Shown in pieces: positions 1 to 9,479 of a DNA stretch of 64,000 bases (its first letter is position 1; each line of letters starts with the position of its first letter). Below the pieces are notes generated by a model. The model saw only the letters and a list, made by a program, of their open reading frames with translations. It ran no database searches and was not told the DNA's origin. The position numbers and the translations under genes are program-made. The DNA is from Lentzea cavernae (GTDB lineage Bacteria; Actinomycetota; Actinomycetes; Mycobacteriales; Pseudonocardiaceae): assembly GCF_014653695.1 (NCBI RefSeq), contig NZ_BNAR01000009.1, positions 124,001-188,000 of the forward strand, given 5' to 3'.

Positions 1-340
1 CGCCCACCCGTTCCGCGGCCACCGCGCACCCCGGGAGGGCCGTGTCGAGGGCGTGCGCCAGGTCGTTCAGCCGGACCGGGCTGATCCCGCGCTGCCAGAT
101 CACGCGGTCCTCGCCGACGTCGTAGAGCGCCGCGCCGTTCGCGCAGACCGCGTATCCGGTGGCGCCGACGGCGTTCGCGATGCGCGGGATCCAGCGTGGA
201 GGACGGCCGCTGACCAGCACGAACGGGGTCCCGTCCGTCAGCACCCTGCCCACGACCCCGATCGTGTGCTCGCTCACCTGCTCGTTCGTCCCGAGGATCG
301 TGCCGTCCACGTCCGACGCCACCAGCGCTGGTTTCTCCAC
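1..340 (-). CDS. HAD-superfamily hydrolase, Cof-like (partial)
   Basis: Only the N-terminal ~113 residues are in the window; the 3' end lies beyond base 1. A GTG at 340 starts a protein opening VEKPALVASDVDGT, which contains HAD motif I (D-x-D-G-T, Asp10 and Asp12). LVSGRPPRW follows, carrying the motif II Ser, and then CANGAALYD, a phrase typical of Cof-type sugar/nucleotide phosphatases. HAD phosphatases hydrolyse phosphate esters through an aspartyl-phosphate in the cytoplasm; the substrate cannot be told. It diverges from the downstream oxidoreductase gene. Confidence 0.8.
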   Translation of the reverse strand, partial: MEKPALVASDVDGTILGTNEQVSEHTIGVVGRVLTDGTPFVLVSGRPPRWIPRIANAVGATGYAVCANGAALYDVGEDRVIWQRGISPVRLNDLAHALDTALPGCAVAAERVG

Positions 341-406
341 GAATCCATCCTCGCTGATGCCGGAAGCGATTCGTTGAGTTGCGGATCACGTCGCTACTGT
401 CGGCTC

Positions 407-1312
407 GTGCGAGTAGGCGTGGTGATCCTGCCCGAGTACCGGTGGTGGGTGGCGGAACCCAAGTGGAGAGCGGCCGAGGAGCTCGGCTTCTCCCACGCGT
501 GGACGTACGACCACCTGGGCTGGCGCACGCTGGTCGACGGCCCGTGGTTCTCGGCCGTGCCGACCCTCACGGCCGCCGCGGCGGTGACGTCCAAGATCCG
601 GCTCGGCACCCTCGTCGCGTCACCCGTGTTCCGGCACCCCGTGCCGTTCGCCCGCGAGGTCCTCACGCTCGACGACCTGTCCGACGGCCGGCTCAACCTG
701 GGCCTCGGCTCGGGCGGCACCGGTTCGTACGACACGACGGCGATCGGCGCTCAGGAGCTGACGGCCGCGCAGCGCACCCAGCGGTTCGGCGAGTTCGTCG
801 AGCTGCTCGACCTGCTGCTCACCCGGGACAGGACCACGTACGAGGGCGAGCACTTCTCCGCGGAGGAGGCCCGCGGGCATCCCGGCTGCGTGCAGCGGCC
901 GCGCGTGCCGTTCGTCGTGGCCGCCGACGGCCCGAAGGCGATGAACGTCGCCGCCCGGTACGGCACCGGCTGGATCACCACCGGCTCGCGGCGGCTCGAG
1001 AACCCCGGCCACGAGGACTGGTGGCGCGGTGTCGCCGCGGTGACCAGGCGGTTCAACGACGAGCTCGCGTCGATCAACCGGGCGAAGGGCACCATCGACC
1101 GCTACCTCAACCTCGACTCGGCGCCGGTCTACTCGCTGTCGAGCGTCGGGGCGTTCCAGGACGCGGCCGGCCGGGCCCGCGAGCTCGGGTTCACCGACCT
1201 GATCGTGCACTGGCCGCGCAGCGAGGGCGTCTACTTCGGCCACGAGACCGTGCTGGAGCAGGTGGCCGGGGACGTCCTGCCCGGCCTGACCGGGTCCGAG
1301 GCCAAGGGCTGA
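407..1312 (+). CDS. LLM-class (luciferase-like) flavin-dependent oxidoreductase
   Basis: The 301-residue protein starts MRVGVVILPEY and has features of bacterial luciferase-like/F420-dependent oxidoreductases: SHAWTYDHLGW near residue 30, IRLGTLVASPVFRHP near 65, and the DDLSDGRLNLGLGSGG barrel segment near 90. Members reduce or oxidise small substrates with FMN or F420. Since this is an actinomycete, F420 is possible, but the cofactor is not determinable here. GTG at 407 is chosen because the protein then begins directly at the first beta strand. It is divergent from the HAD gene and 95 bp ahead of glf, and not obviously linked to galactan synthesis. Confidence 0.85.
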   Translation: MRVGVVILPEYRWWVAEPKWRAAEELGFSHAWTYDHLGWRTLVDGPWFSAVPTLTAAAAVTSKIRLGTLVASPVFRHPVPFAREVLTLDDLSDGRLNLGLGSGGTGSYDTTAIGAQELTAAQRTQRFGEFVELLDLLLTRDRTTYEGEHFSAEEARGHPGCVQRPRVPFVVAADGPKAMNVAARYGTGWITTGSRRLENPGHEDWWRGVAAVTRRFNDELASINRAKGTIDRYLNLDSAPVYSLSSVGAFQDAAGRARELGFTDLIVHWPRSEGVYFGHETVLEQVAGDVLPGLTGSEAKG

Positions 1313-1407
1313 CGGTCCGTCGCACGCGTTTTACCTGATCAAGGCTGTGCAACCGGGAGGAGGGGGCCTGCAGGCCGTGTCGTGCGGCACAGGTACCCTC
1401 CCCACTC

Positions 1408-2592
1408 GTGAGCTTCGCTGGCTATGACCTGATCGTCGTCGGATCTGGATTCTTCGGTCTCACGGTCGCCGAACGCGCCGCGACCCAGCTGAACAAGCGG
1501 GTGCTGGTGCTCGAGCGTCGTGCCCACATCGGCGGCAACGCCTACTCGGAGGCTGAGCCCGAGACAGGAATCGAGGTGCACCGCTACGGTGCACACCTCT
1601 TCCACACCTCGAACAAGCGGGTCTGGGAGTACTGCAACCAGTTCACCGAGTTCACCGGTTACCAGCACCGCGTCTTCGCGATGCACAAGGGCACCGCGTA
1701 CCAGTTCCCGATGGGCCTGGGCCTCATCACCCAGTTCGTCGGCAAGTACCTGTCGCCCGACGAGGCTCGCGCGTGGGTCGCCGAGCAGGCGTCGGAGATC
1801 GACAGCGCGGACGTGACGAACCTCGAGGAGAAGGCGATCTCGCTGGTCGGCCGTCCCCTGTACGAGGCGTTCATCCGCGACTACACCGCGAAGCAGTGGC
1901 AGACCGACCCGAAGGAGCTGCCGGCCGCGGTCATCAGCCGCCTCCCGGTCCGCTACAACTTCGACAACCGCTACTTCAACGACACCTACGAGGGCCTGCC
2001 GGTCGACGGCTACACCGCGTGGCTCGAGAAGATGGCGGAGCACGAGAACATCGAGGTCCGCCTCGACACGGACTTCTTCGACGTGAAGGACGAGATCCCG
2101 GCGGGCACGCCGGTCGTCTACACCGGTCCGGTCGACCGCTACTTCGACTACTCCGAGGGCTGGCTCGGCTGGCGCACGCTCGACTTCGAGCAGGAGGTCG
2201 TGCAGACGGGCGACTACCAGGGCACGCCGGTCATGAACTACAACGACGCGGACGTCCCGTTCACCCGCATCCACGAGTTCCGCCACTTCCACCCGGAGCG
2301 GGACTACCCGAAGGACAAGACGGTCATCGTCCGCGAGTTCTCCCGCGCCGCGGAGAAGGACGACGAGCCGTACTACCCGATCAACACGGCCGAGGACCGC
2401 GAGAAGCTCGAGCGGTACCGCGTGCTGGCGAAGAAGGAAGCCGCCGAGAAGAACGTGCTGTTCGGCGGCCGTCTGGGCACCTACAAGTACCTCGACATGC
2501 ACATGGCGATCGGCGCCGCGCTGAGCGCGTTCGACAACAAGATCGCGCCGCATCTGACCGAGGGCACGCCGATCAGCGGCGACCTCGACTGA
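1408..2592 (+). CDS. glf: UDP-galactopyranose mutase
   Basis: This 394-residue flavoenzyme interconverts UDP-galactopyranose and UDP-galactofuranose, the donor for the cell-wall galactan. Its N-terminal FAD-binding motif VVGSGFFGLTVAE (about residues 9-21) is followed by LERRAHIGGNAY, a hallmark of UGMs. GAHLFHTSNKRVWEY, the YTAKQW segment and the C-terminal GGRLGTYKYLDMH loop are also typical. Length agrees with bacterial UGMs (about 370-400). It starts with GTG at 1408. A hairpin follows, then the galactofuranosyltransferase gene, the same pairing as Rv3809c-Rv3808c in M. tuberculosis, so substrate maker and polymerase lie side by side. Confidence 0.97.
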   Translation: MSFAGYDLIVVGSGFFGLTVAERAATQLNKRVLVLERRAHIGGNAYSEAEPETGIEVHRYGAHLFHTSNKRVWEYCNQFTEFTGYQHRVFAMHKGTAYQFPMGLGLITQFVGKYLSPDEARAWVAEQASEIDSADVTNLEEKAISLVGRPLYEAFIRDYTAKQWQTDPKELPAAVISRLPVRYNFDNRYFNDTYEGLPVDGYTAWLEKMAEHENIEVRLDTDFFDVKDEIPAGTPVVYTGPVDRYFDYSEGWLGWRTLDFEQEVVQTGDYQGTPVMNYNDADVPFTRIHEFRHFHPERDYPKDKTVIVREFSRAAEKDDEPYYPINTAEDREKLERYRVLAKKEAAEKNVLFGGRLGTYKYLDMHMAIGAALSAFDNKIAPHLTEGTPISGDLD

Positions 2593-2612
2593 TGTCGTTC
2601 TAGTCGCATTAT

Positions 2613-2646
2613 CGCCCGGCCGTACAACCTGTGCGGCCGGGCGTTC
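2613..2646 (+). terminator. Hairpin after glf
   Basis: A perfect 10-bp GC-rich stem (CGCCCGGCCG / CGGCCGGGCG) with an 11-nt loop lies 20 bp after the glf stop and is followed by a short GTTCGTC tract. It could terminate or attenuate transcription between glf and glfT2. Confidence 0.6.
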
Positions 2647-2762
2647 GTCATTGCACAGTGAGTACTATGGGCGCCTGACGCGCCGCGCCACGACTCTCTG
2701 TGGCGGTAGCCATCCATGAAGCTGACCCGAACCGCCCGAATTCGGTTCGCCGGAGGAAGCAC

Positions 2763-4667
2763 GTGACCGAGCAGGCCAAAACCGCAAGCGCCACGAAGAT
2801 CAACCCGACCCAGGTCCTGCAGCGGGTGATCATGCCTCGGGACGAGGACCCGCTGGACGTGCGTCCGCTGTACCTCGACGAGCCGGCCAACGTGCACAGC
2901 CACGTCTCCGGCCGCCGCGCGGTGACGATCCCGACCTCGGCCAAGGTGTCGTTCGCTTCGTACTTCAACGCGTTCCCCGCGAGCTACTGGAAGCGCTGGA
3001 CGGTCGTCGAGGACGTCGTGCTGCGCATCCGCCTGCGCGGCGCCGGTCGCGTCGACGTCTACCGCTCCAAGGCCAACGGCGACATCGTGCACCTCGACGG
3101 CCACGTCGTGCGCACCCCGAAGGCGTTCTCCGACGTCGCCATCAAGGTGTCGCTCAAGCCGTTCGAGGACGGCGGCTGGATCTGGTTCGACGTCTTCACC
3201 GACGACACCACGATCGAGATCGAAGAGGCCGCCTGGACCACCGAGCAGGAGCTGCCGGCCCAGACCGTCGCCATCGGCATGACGACGATGCGCCCGGTCG
3301 ACGCGGTCATCGCGCTGCGCACCCTCGGCGAGGACCCGGCCGTCCTGTCCGTGCTGAAGAAGGTCTTCGTCGCCGACCAGGGCACCGTCAAGGTCCGCGA
3401 CACCGAGGGCTACGCCGAGGCCGTCGCGGCGCTGGGCGACAAGCTGGAGATCATCGAGCAGGACAACCTCGGTGGCTCCGGCGGCTTCACCCGCGGTCTG
3501 TACGAGGCGATCGAGCACACCGACGCCGACCAGATCATGCTGATGGACGACGACATCCGCCTCGAGCCGGACGCCGTCCTGCGCTCGAACGCGTTCGCGC
3601 GCGCCGCCGCCCAGCCGGTCATCGTCGGTTCGCACATGCTGAACCTCCAGGCCCGCGCCCGCCTGCACAGCATGGGCGAGGTCGTCGACCTGGGCACCTG
3701 CTACTGGCGCGCGGCGCCGGGCGCGCTCACCGACCACGACTTCGGCACCGAGTCGCTGCGCGAGACCGAGGAACTGCACGCCCGCATCGACTCCACCTAC
3801 AACGGCTGGTGGATGTGCCTGTTCCCGCGCGAGGTCGTGCAGCGCACCGGCTACCCGCTGCCGCTGTTCATCAAGTGGGACGACGCGGAGTACTCGCTGC
3901 GCGCCCTGGAGCGCGGCTACCCGACGGTCTCGCTGCCCGGCTCGGCCGTGTGGCACATGCCGTGGACGGACAAGAACGATGCCACCGACTGGCAGGCGTA
4001 CTTCCACACCCGCAACCGCCTCGTCCTCGCGGCGCTGCACAGCCCGTACGACGTCCGGTCCACGCTGCTCAAGCAGGGCCTGAAGCTGTCGCTGCGGCAC
4101 CTGCTGTCCATGGAGTACTCGACGGTCGCCGTGCAGCAGAAGGCGATCGAGGACTTCCTGGCCGGCCCGTCGAAGCTGTTCGACTCGCTGCGCACGGCCC
4201 TCCCGGCCATCCGCGAGCTCCGCAAGGACTACTCGGACGCCCAGGTGCTCCCGTCCGCACGTGAGTTCCCGGCCCCGACGTTCGACATGGTCCGCGCCGA
4301 GCAGATGCTGACGCCGCCCACGAACCCGGTCACCATCGCCTCCGAGGCGGCCAAGGCGCTCATGCACAACCTGCGCGAGCCCCAGGCCGCCACCACGGAG
4401 CGCCCGCAGATCAACGTGCCGGCGACCAACGCCCGCTGGTTCCTGCTGGGCAACCTGGACAGCGCCACGGTCTCCAACGCCGACGGCAGCGGCGTCGCGT
4501 TCCGCAAGCGCGACCCGAAGGAGTTCCGCGCGCTGATGAAGCGAGCGGTCCGCAACTACCGCCGCCTGTCCGCCGAGTGGCCGCGGATGCAGCGGGTGTA
4601 CCGCGACGCGCTGCCCGAGCTGACCTCGGTCGAGTCGTGGCGCAAGGTGTTCGAAGCCAACAGCTGA
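2763..4667 (+). CDS. glfT2: Galactofuranosyltransferase GlfT2 (galactan polymerase)
   Basis: GlfT2 transfers galactofuranose from UDP-Galf in alternating beta-1,5 and beta-1,6 linkages to lengthen lipid-linked galactan at the inner membrane. The 634-residue length is close to the 637 I recall for M. tuberculosis GlfT2. Visible are an N-terminal beta-sandwich region, the GT-A DDD motif at residues 262-264 (LMDDDIRLEP), KWDDAEYSLRALERGYP, and the catalytic-site histidine in VWHMPWTDKND (His398). GTG at 2763 is preferred over an upstream in-frame ATG because GGAGGA lies 5 nt before it. A strong terminator follows the stop. Confidence 0.96.
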   Translation: MTEQAKTASATKINPTQVLQRVIMPRDEDPLDVRPLYLDEPANVHSHVSGRRAVTIPTSAKVSFASYFNAFPASYWKRWTVVEDVVLRIRLRGAGRVDVYRSKANGDIVHLDGHVVRTPKAFSDVAIKVSLKPFEDGGWIWFDVFTDDTTIEIEEAAWTTEQELPAQTVAIGMTTMRPVDAVIALRTLGEDPAVLSVLKKVFVADQGTVKVRDTEGYAEAVAALGDKLEIIEQDNLGGSGGFTRGLYEAIEHTDADQIMLMDDDIRLEPDAVLRSNAFARAAAQPVIVGSHMLNLQARARLHSMGEVVDLGTCYWRAAPGALTDHDFGTESLRETEELHARIDSTYNGWWMCLFPREVVQRTGYPLPLFIKWDDAEYSLRALERGYPTVSLPGSAVWHMPWTDKNDATDWQAYFHTRNRLVLAALHSPYDVRSTLLKQGLKLSLRHLLSMEYSTVAVQQKAIEDFLAGPSKLFDSLRTALPAIRELRKDYSDAQVLPSAREFPAPTFDMVRAEQMLTPPTNPVTIASEAAKALMHNLREPQAATTERPQINVPATNARWFLLGNLDSATVSNADGSGVAFRKRDPKEFRALMKRAVRNYRRLSAEWPRMQRVYRDALPELTSVESWRKVFEANS

Positions 4668-4684
4668 TCTTCTGGTTGTGCGCG

Positions 4685-4717
4685 AAGGGCCCCCGGGATT
4701 TCCCGGGGGCCCTTTTC
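4685..4717 (+). terminator. Rho-independent terminator after glfT2
   Basis: A GGGCCCCCGGGA / TCCCGGGGGCCC stem with a tiny loop is followed by TTTTCGTTTTC. It separates glfT2 from the convergent sugar-transporter operon. Confidence 0.9.
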
Positions 4718-4721
4718 GTTT

Positions 4722-5534
4722 TCAGTCCTTGATCCCCGTCTCCGTCACCCCGCGCACCAGGAACCGTTGCAACGCAACGAACACCACCACCAACGGCGCA
4801 ATCGACACGGCAGCAGCGAGGAACAGCTGCACAACATCGATCGACTGCGAAGTCAGGAACGTCGACAACGCCACCTGCACCGTCCAAGAATCCTGGTCCT
4901 GCGCGATCACCAACGGCCAGAGGAACTGGTTCCAGCTGGTCACGAACGCGATCACCCCGAGCGCGGCGAAGAACCCCTTCGAGTTCGGCACCACCACCCG
5001 CCAATAGGTCCCCCAATGCCCCAGGCCGTCGATCCGAGCGGCCTCCTCCAACTCCCGCGGGAAGTTCAGGAAGTACTGCCGGAACAGGAAAGTCGTGAAC
5101 CCGCTGAACAACCCCGGGATCACCAGCCCCCGCAGGTCGGACACCCACCCCAGCGTCGACACGACCACGAACGTCGGCACGAACGTGACCGCCGCCGGAA
5201 TCATCAGGGTCGCGATCACCAGGTACAGCACCACGTTCGAGTACCGATGAGGAATGCGCGCAAGCCCGTACCCGGCCAGTCCGCACAAGAACAACTGGCC
5301 GACCGTCTGCAACACCGCGACGACCAGCGAGTTCACCATGCTCCGCACCATCGGCACGGCGGGGTTCGAGAACAACGCGGCGAAGTTCTCCCACCGGATC
5401 TCCTGCGGCCATAACGTCCAGGAAGGCGCGGTGATCTCCTGCTCGGTCGCCAACCCGTTGCGCAGCACCAGGTAGAACGGGATCAGGAACAACACCGCCG
5501 CCACCGACAGGGCGGCATAACGCAGGACCTTCAT
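4722..5534 (-). CDS. Carbohydrate ABC transporter permease (MalG-like)
   Basis: The 270-residue inner-membrane protein starts MKVLRYAALSVAAVLFLIPFYLVLRNG and contains about six hydrophobic segments. The EAA loop, which docks the ATPase, reads ELEEAARIDGLGHWGTYWRVVVP. That places it in the MalG/CUT1 permease family. Its ATG overlaps the stop of the upstream permease by 4 bp (ATGA), so the two are translationally coupled. It is the last gene of a minus-strand operon of binding protein and two permeases. No ATPase gene is present, which is common for CUT1 importers that share an MsiK-type ATPase. Confidence 0.93.
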   Translation of the reverse strand: MKVLRYAALSVAAVLFLIPFYLVLRNGLATEQEITAPSWTLWPQEIRWENFAALFSNPAVPMVRSMVNSLVVAVLQTVGQLFLCGLAGYGLARIPHRYSNVVLYLVIATLMIPAAVTFVPTFVVVSTLGWVSDLRGLVIPGLFSGFTTFLFRQYFLNFPRELEEAARIDGLGHWGTYWRVVVPNSKGFFAALGVIAFVTSWNQFLWPLVIAQDQDSWTVQVALSTFLTSQSIDVVQLFLAAAVSIAPLVVVFVALQRFLVRGVTETGIKD

Positions 5535-6409
5535 CGCGTGATCACCCGCCCCTGCAACAACGTCACGCCGGCGATCAGCAACGTCAGGATCACCGCGCCC
5601 GCGCTGCCGTGCCCGAAGTCCTGCCCGCCGGAGCCCAGCGCCGTGTAGTAGAGGTAGATCAACGGCGGCCGTGCGAACGGTGGGTAGCCGCGGTCGGTGC
5701 CCAGCACGTTGTAGAACTCGTCGAACGCCTGGTACGCCGCGATGAGCAGCAACAGCAGCACGGCGACCGACGTCGTTCGCAGCTGTGGGAGCGTGATGTA
5801 CCTCAGCGTCTGCCAGCCCCGACCGGCGCCGTCGATCCACGCCGCCTCGTAGAGGTGCTGCGGGATCCGTTGCAGGCCGGCGAGGAACAGGATCAGGTAG
5901 AAGCCGAGCTGCAGCCACAGCCGCAACGTCACGAGCACCAGCCAGTACCAGGGCGGCGACGTCGACACCGTCCACGCGACCGGCTCGGCGCCGAACCAGC
6001 CCAGCACCGTGTTCGCGAGGCCGAAGCGCACGCCGTTGAAGATCGACAGCTTCCACACCAGGGACGCCACGACGTACGAGCAGGCCGTCGGCAGGAAGAA
6101 CACCGAGCGGAAGAACGCCTTCATGAAGCTGATCTGGTTCACCAGCAACGCCAGGGCCAGCGCGAGCACGAACGTCAGCGGCACGATGAACAGCGCGAAC
6201 AGGCTGAACGTGCCGAGGCTGCGCAAGAAGGGAGCGTCGGTCAGCATGTCGGCGTAGTTGCGCAGCCCCACGAACTCCGTCGGCGTCACCGTGTTGCGGG
6301 CGTCGAAGAACGACAGCAGGAGGCTCCACCCGATCGGCACGTACACGAACACGAGCAGTCCTGCCGCGAACGGTCCGACGAACAACCAGAACGCGCGTCC
6401 GTGCCTCAT
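5531..6409 (-). CDS. Carbohydrate ABC transporter permease (MalF-like)
   Basis: The 292-residue membrane protein begins MRHGRAFWLFVGPFAAGLLVFVYVP, a typical first transmembrane helix of MalF-type permeases. It carries the EAA-type loop LYEAAWIDGAGRGWQTLRYITLP near residue 210. It should form the heterodimeric channel with the adjacent MalG-like protein. Its start codon overlaps the binding-protein stop by 4 bp and its stop overlaps the next permease start, so the three genes form one tightly coupled operon. Confidence 0.93.
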   Translation of the reverse strand: MRHGRAFWLFVGPFAAGLLVFVYVPIGWSLLLSFFDARNTVTPTEFVGLRNYADMLTDAPFLRSLGTFSLFALFIVPLTFVLALALALLVNQISFMKAFFRSVFFLPTACSYVVASLVWKLSIFNGVRFGLANTVLGWFGAEPVAWTVSTSPPWYWLVLVTLRLWLQLGFYLILFLAGLQRIPQHLYEAAWIDGAGRGWQTLRYITLPQLRTTSVAVLLLLLIAAYQAFDEFYNVLGTDRGYPPFARPPLIYLYYTALGSGGQDFGHGSAGAVILTLLIAGVTLLQGRVITR

Positions 6410-7635
6410 CCGTACAGGCGCTTCAGCTCGTCACGTGCTTTGCCCGCGGCGGCCTTGATCTCGGCGTCGGCGGGGGCGCCGTCCCGCACGACCCGCGACA
6501 CGGCGTCGTTGAACGCGGTCCGCATGACCGAGGTCCAGTCCGGCGGGTTGGACGCCTTCGCGTTGTCCCGCACGAACTTCACCGCGTCCGCCGCCGCACC
6601 GGAAGTCAGCTTGGACGCCTTCTCCGAGATGCTCCTGCGCGGCGGGATGTGGAAGCCGTAGCTGAGGTTGAAGTCCTCCTGGTAGTCGGTGCGGTCGATC
6701 CACAGGAACTTGACGAACTCCTTGGCCTCGTCGATCCGCTTCGACTTGGCGTTCACCATCGCGCCGAACGCCCCGACCGGCACGCTCGCCTTGCCGTCAC
6801 CGGAGAACCGGGGGAACGGCAGCACGCCGAAGTCGTCGCCCAGCGCCTTCTGCACGGCGGGCACCGCCCACAACCCGGTCCACTGCATGGCGGCGAGACC
6901 CTGCGTGAACGCGTCCGGCTCCGCCCAGTCCTTCACCGCGCCGAGCAGCAGGCCGCCGCTCGCGTAGAGCTCGCGCAGCTTGCCGATCGCCTGCGCCGCA
7001 AGGGGGTCGTCGAACCCGACCTGGTGGTCGCGCACGTAGTCGAGACCGGCCGACCACAGCGCGGGCCCGCCGAGCACGCCGCCGCCCCCGTCGTTGCCGG
7101 CGAAGAGGCCCTTCACGCCGTCCCTCGTCAACCGCCGGGACGCGTCGATCAGCTCGTCCACAGTGGACGGAGGCTGCACGCCTGCCTTCTCCAGCAGGCT
7201 CTTGCGGTAGAACAGCATCTGCATGTCCACCGCCTGCGGGACGCCGTAGATCTTCCCGTCGACGGTGTGCGTGGCGAGGATCGACTCGGTGAAGTCGCCG
7301 CGCGCGTCACCGAAGACGTCGTCGAGCGGCACGAGCTGGCCCGCCCGGACGGAACTGATCTGCGGGGTGGACTCGAAGACGTCCGGTCCGTCACCGGACA
7401 GCAGGCTCGTCGCGAGCTTGGAGTCGTAGTCGCCGGGGTTCCACTGCACGGTCACCGGGACCTTCGCGTACGAGTCGGCGTAGCGCACCACCGCCTGCTG
7501 GACGCCGGGCTCGCCGTACGCGTGGTACCACTGCCTGAGGGGCTGGCCGTCGCCACCGCGGCCGGTGTTCGAACCGCACGCCGCCAGCAGAGCGCTCGCA
7601 CCGGCCAGGGAAAGGAGTCTGCGTCGGGAAATCAC
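6406..7635 (-). CDS. Extracellular solute-binding lipoprotein, sugar ABC importer
   Basis: The 409-residue family-1 solute-binding protein should capture a sugar outside the membrane and deliver it to the two permeases downstream. The N-terminus VISRRRLLSLAGASALLAAC has a twin-arginine-like SRRRLL start and a lipobox (LAAC, Cys20), suggesting Tat export and lipid anchoring. SGDGPDVFESTPQ, FAGNDGGGG and GAFGAMVNAKSK are in the usual binding-protein positions. GTG at 7635 is chosen over an in-frame upstream ATG because it places the signal peptide at the very N-terminus. The sugar cannot be inferred. Confidence 0.9.
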   Translation of the reverse strand: MISRRRLLSLAGASALLAACGSNTGRGGDGQPLRQWYHAYGEPGVQQAVVRYADSYAKVPVTVQWNPGDYDSKLATSLLSGDGPDVFESTPQISSVRAGQLVPLDDVFGDARGDFTESILATHTVDGKIYGVPQAVDMQMLFYRKSLLEKAGVQPPSTVDELIDASRRLTRDGVKGLFAGNDGGGGVLGGPALWSAGLDYVRDHQVGFDDPLAAQAIGKLRELYASGGLLLGAVKDWAEPDAFTQGLAAMQWTGLWAVPAVQKALGDDFGVLPFPRFSGDGKASVPVGAFGAMVNAKSKRIDEAKEFVKFLWIDRTDYQEDFNLSYGFHIPPRRSISEKASKLTSGAAADAVKFVRDNAKASNPPDWTSVMRTAFNDAVSRVVRDGAPADAEIKAAAGKARDELKRLYG

Positions 7636-7734
7636 TCGTCCCGTCTTACTCCGATCACGTCGCGTGCGCGAGCGGCTACCCGAAGTTGCCAAAGGGCGGG
7701 ATCGCCGTCAGCGACCCCGCCCCCTGTGCCGAAC

Positions 7735-8637
7735 TCACTTGCGGAAGAAGCGCTCCCGCTGACCCTGGCGCACGAGCTTGATCCACTCGACGAACGCCTT
7801 CGGGTCCCGCTTCACGCCGAGGAAGTACAGGCCGAACCGGAACACCTCCAGCGCGCCCAGCTTGCGCATGCCCGGCTGCGAGAGCAGGTACCCGCGGTTG
7901 CGGTAGGTGTAGTAGCGCTTGATCTGGTTCTCGGGGTCCTGCGCGTGGAACCGGCCGCCGAGCATCGGCTTGAACTCGTCCGAGCCGTCCGGGTGCACGT
8001 AGGCGACCCGCAGCGACGTGCCGAACGGCAGCCCGCTGCGGACCAGGCGGCGGTGGATCTCCACCTCGTCGCCGCGGAAGAACAGCCGGTAGTCCGGCAC
8101 GCCCACCACGTCGAGCGTCGAGGCGCGGAACAGCGCGCCGTTGAACAGCGACGCGATGCCCGGCAGGAAGTCGGTGCCGAGGTCGGCGGCCGAGCGCTTC
8201 CACGTGAGGCCGCGGCGCATCGGGAACGCGAGCTTGTCCGGGCTCTCGATGTTCGTGACCACGGGGGAGATCTCGGCGAGCTTGCGGCGCTCCGCCTCCT
8301 CCAGCAGCACGGCCAGCACGTTCTCGTCGGCCGGGCGGCCGTCGTCGTCCGCGAGCCACACCCAGTCCGCGCCCAGCGAGAGCGCGTGCAGGATGCCCAG
8401 CGCGAACCCGCCGGCGCCACCGAGGTTGCGGTGCGACGGCAGGTAGGTCGTGGGGAGCGGGCACTGCTCGACCAGGTCGTCGACCGGCTGGTCGGGACCG
8501 TTGTCGACGACGACCAGGTGGTCGGGGACGCGCGTCTGGGTGGCGAGCGCCTTGAGCGACTCGGCCAGCAGCTCCCTGCGGTGGCGGGTGACCACCACCG
8601 CGACCACGGAGCCCTTGGGCAGTGCCTCGAGGTTCAC
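7735..8637 (-). CDS. glfT1: Galactofuranosyltransferase GlfT1 (galactan initiation)
   Basis: This 300-residue GT2 enzyme adds the first galactofuranose residues to the decaprenyl-PP-GlcNAc-Rha linker. It begins with a GT-A fold (VVAVVVTRHRRELLAESLKA), then PSHRNLGGAGGFALG, and WLADDDGRP supplies the metal-binding DDD at residues 97-99. FRGDEVEIHRR corresponds to the acceptor/catalytic region. Length agrees with Rv3782 (304 residues as I recall). It lies 3 bp after wzt in a wzm-wzt-glfT1 operon, so galactan initiation and export are co-transcribed. Confidence 0.92.
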   Translation of the reverse strand: MNLEALPKGSVVAVVVTRHRRELLAESLKALATQTRVPDHLVVVDNGPDQPVDDLVEQCPLPTTYLPSHRNLGGAGGFALGILHALSLGADWVWLADDDGRPADENVLAVLLEEAERRKLAEISPVVTNIESPDKLAFPMRRGLTWKRSAADLGTDFLPGIASLFNGALFRASTLDVVGVPDYRLFFRGDEVEIHRRLVRSGLPFGTSLRVAYVHPDGSDEFKPMLGGRFHAQDPENQIKRYYTYRNRGYLLSQPGMRKLGALEVFRFGLYFLGVKRDPKAFVEWIKLVRQGQRERFFRK

Positions 8638-8640
8638 TGT

Positions 8641-9462
8641 CTATTCGCCGCCGTTTCCGCTGAGGACGGTGGAGGAGGAGTAGCCGAGCCTCTCCAACTG
8701 CTCGGTGCTCATCCGGTCGAACGGGTCGAAGCCCTTGTACTCGGTGAGCACCTCGCGCAGGCCTCCGTGCATCTTGACACGGCCCTCGTCCATCCAGATC
8801 GCGGTGTCGCAGAAGTCCAGCAGCGTCTCGTCCGAGTGGTTCGCGAACACCAGCAGACCGGAGCGCTTCACCAGGTCCTTGAGGCGGTCGCGGGCCTTCG
8901 CCATGAACGCCGCGTCGACCGCGCCGATGCCCTCGTCGAGCAGCAGGATCTCGGGGTCGATCGAGGTGACCACGCCGAGTGCGAGCCGCACGCGCATGCC
9001 GGTGGAGTACGTGCGCAGCGGCATCTGCAAGTAGTCACCGAGCTCGGTGAACTCCGAGATGTCGTCGACGCGCTTTTCCATCTGCTTGCGGCTCATGCCG
9101 AGGAACAGGCCCCGGATCATGATGTTCTCGTACCCGGAGATCTCCGGGTCCATGCCGACGCCGAGGTCGAAGACGGGCGCGACCTTGCCGACGATGCGCG
9201 ACTGGCCGCGCGTCGGCTCGTAGATGCCCGCCAGCAGGCGCAGCAGCGTGGACTTGCCGGCGCCGTTGTGGCCGACCAGTCCGACGCGCGCGCCGTCCTT
9301 GAGCGACAGCGAGATGTCGTGCAGCGCCTCGATGATCGGGACGCGGCCCTCGGAGCCGATCTTGCCGCCGACCTTGCCGAGCGCGAGCTTCTTCAGCGAC
9401 CTCGACTTGGCGTCGAAGATCGGGAAGTCGACCGAGGCGTTCCAGACGTCGATGCTGACCAT
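8641..9462 (-). CDS. wzt: Galactan exporter ATP-binding protein Wzt/RfbE
   Basis: This 273-residue ABC ATPase powers flipping of lipid-linked galactan across the membrane together with Wzm. Walker A is GHNGAGKST (residues 64-72), the signature is YSTGMRVRL (152-160), and Walker B is ILLLDEGIGAVD (172-183). The long N-terminal insert before Walker A and the lack of a C-terminal carbohydrate-binding domain match the Rv3781-type protein rather than O-antigen Wzt with a binding domain. An AGGAGG lies 11 nt before the ATG, a slightly long spacing. Confidence 0.94.
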   Translation of the reverse strand: MVSIDVWNASVDFPIFDAKSRSLKKLALGKVGGKIGSEGRVPIIEALHDISLSLKDGARVGLVGHNGAGKSTLLRLLAGIYEPTRGQSRIVGKVAPVFDLGVGMDPEISGYENIMIRGLFLGMSRKQMEKRVDDISEFTELGDYLQMPLRTYSTGMRVRLALGVVTSIDPEILLLDEGIGAVDAAFMAKARDRLKDLVKRSGLLVFANHSDETLLDFCDTAIWMDEGRVKMHGGLREVLTEYKGFDPFDRMSTEQLERLGYSSSTVLSGNGGE

Positions 9463-9479
9463 GGTTTTGTCGACCTCCT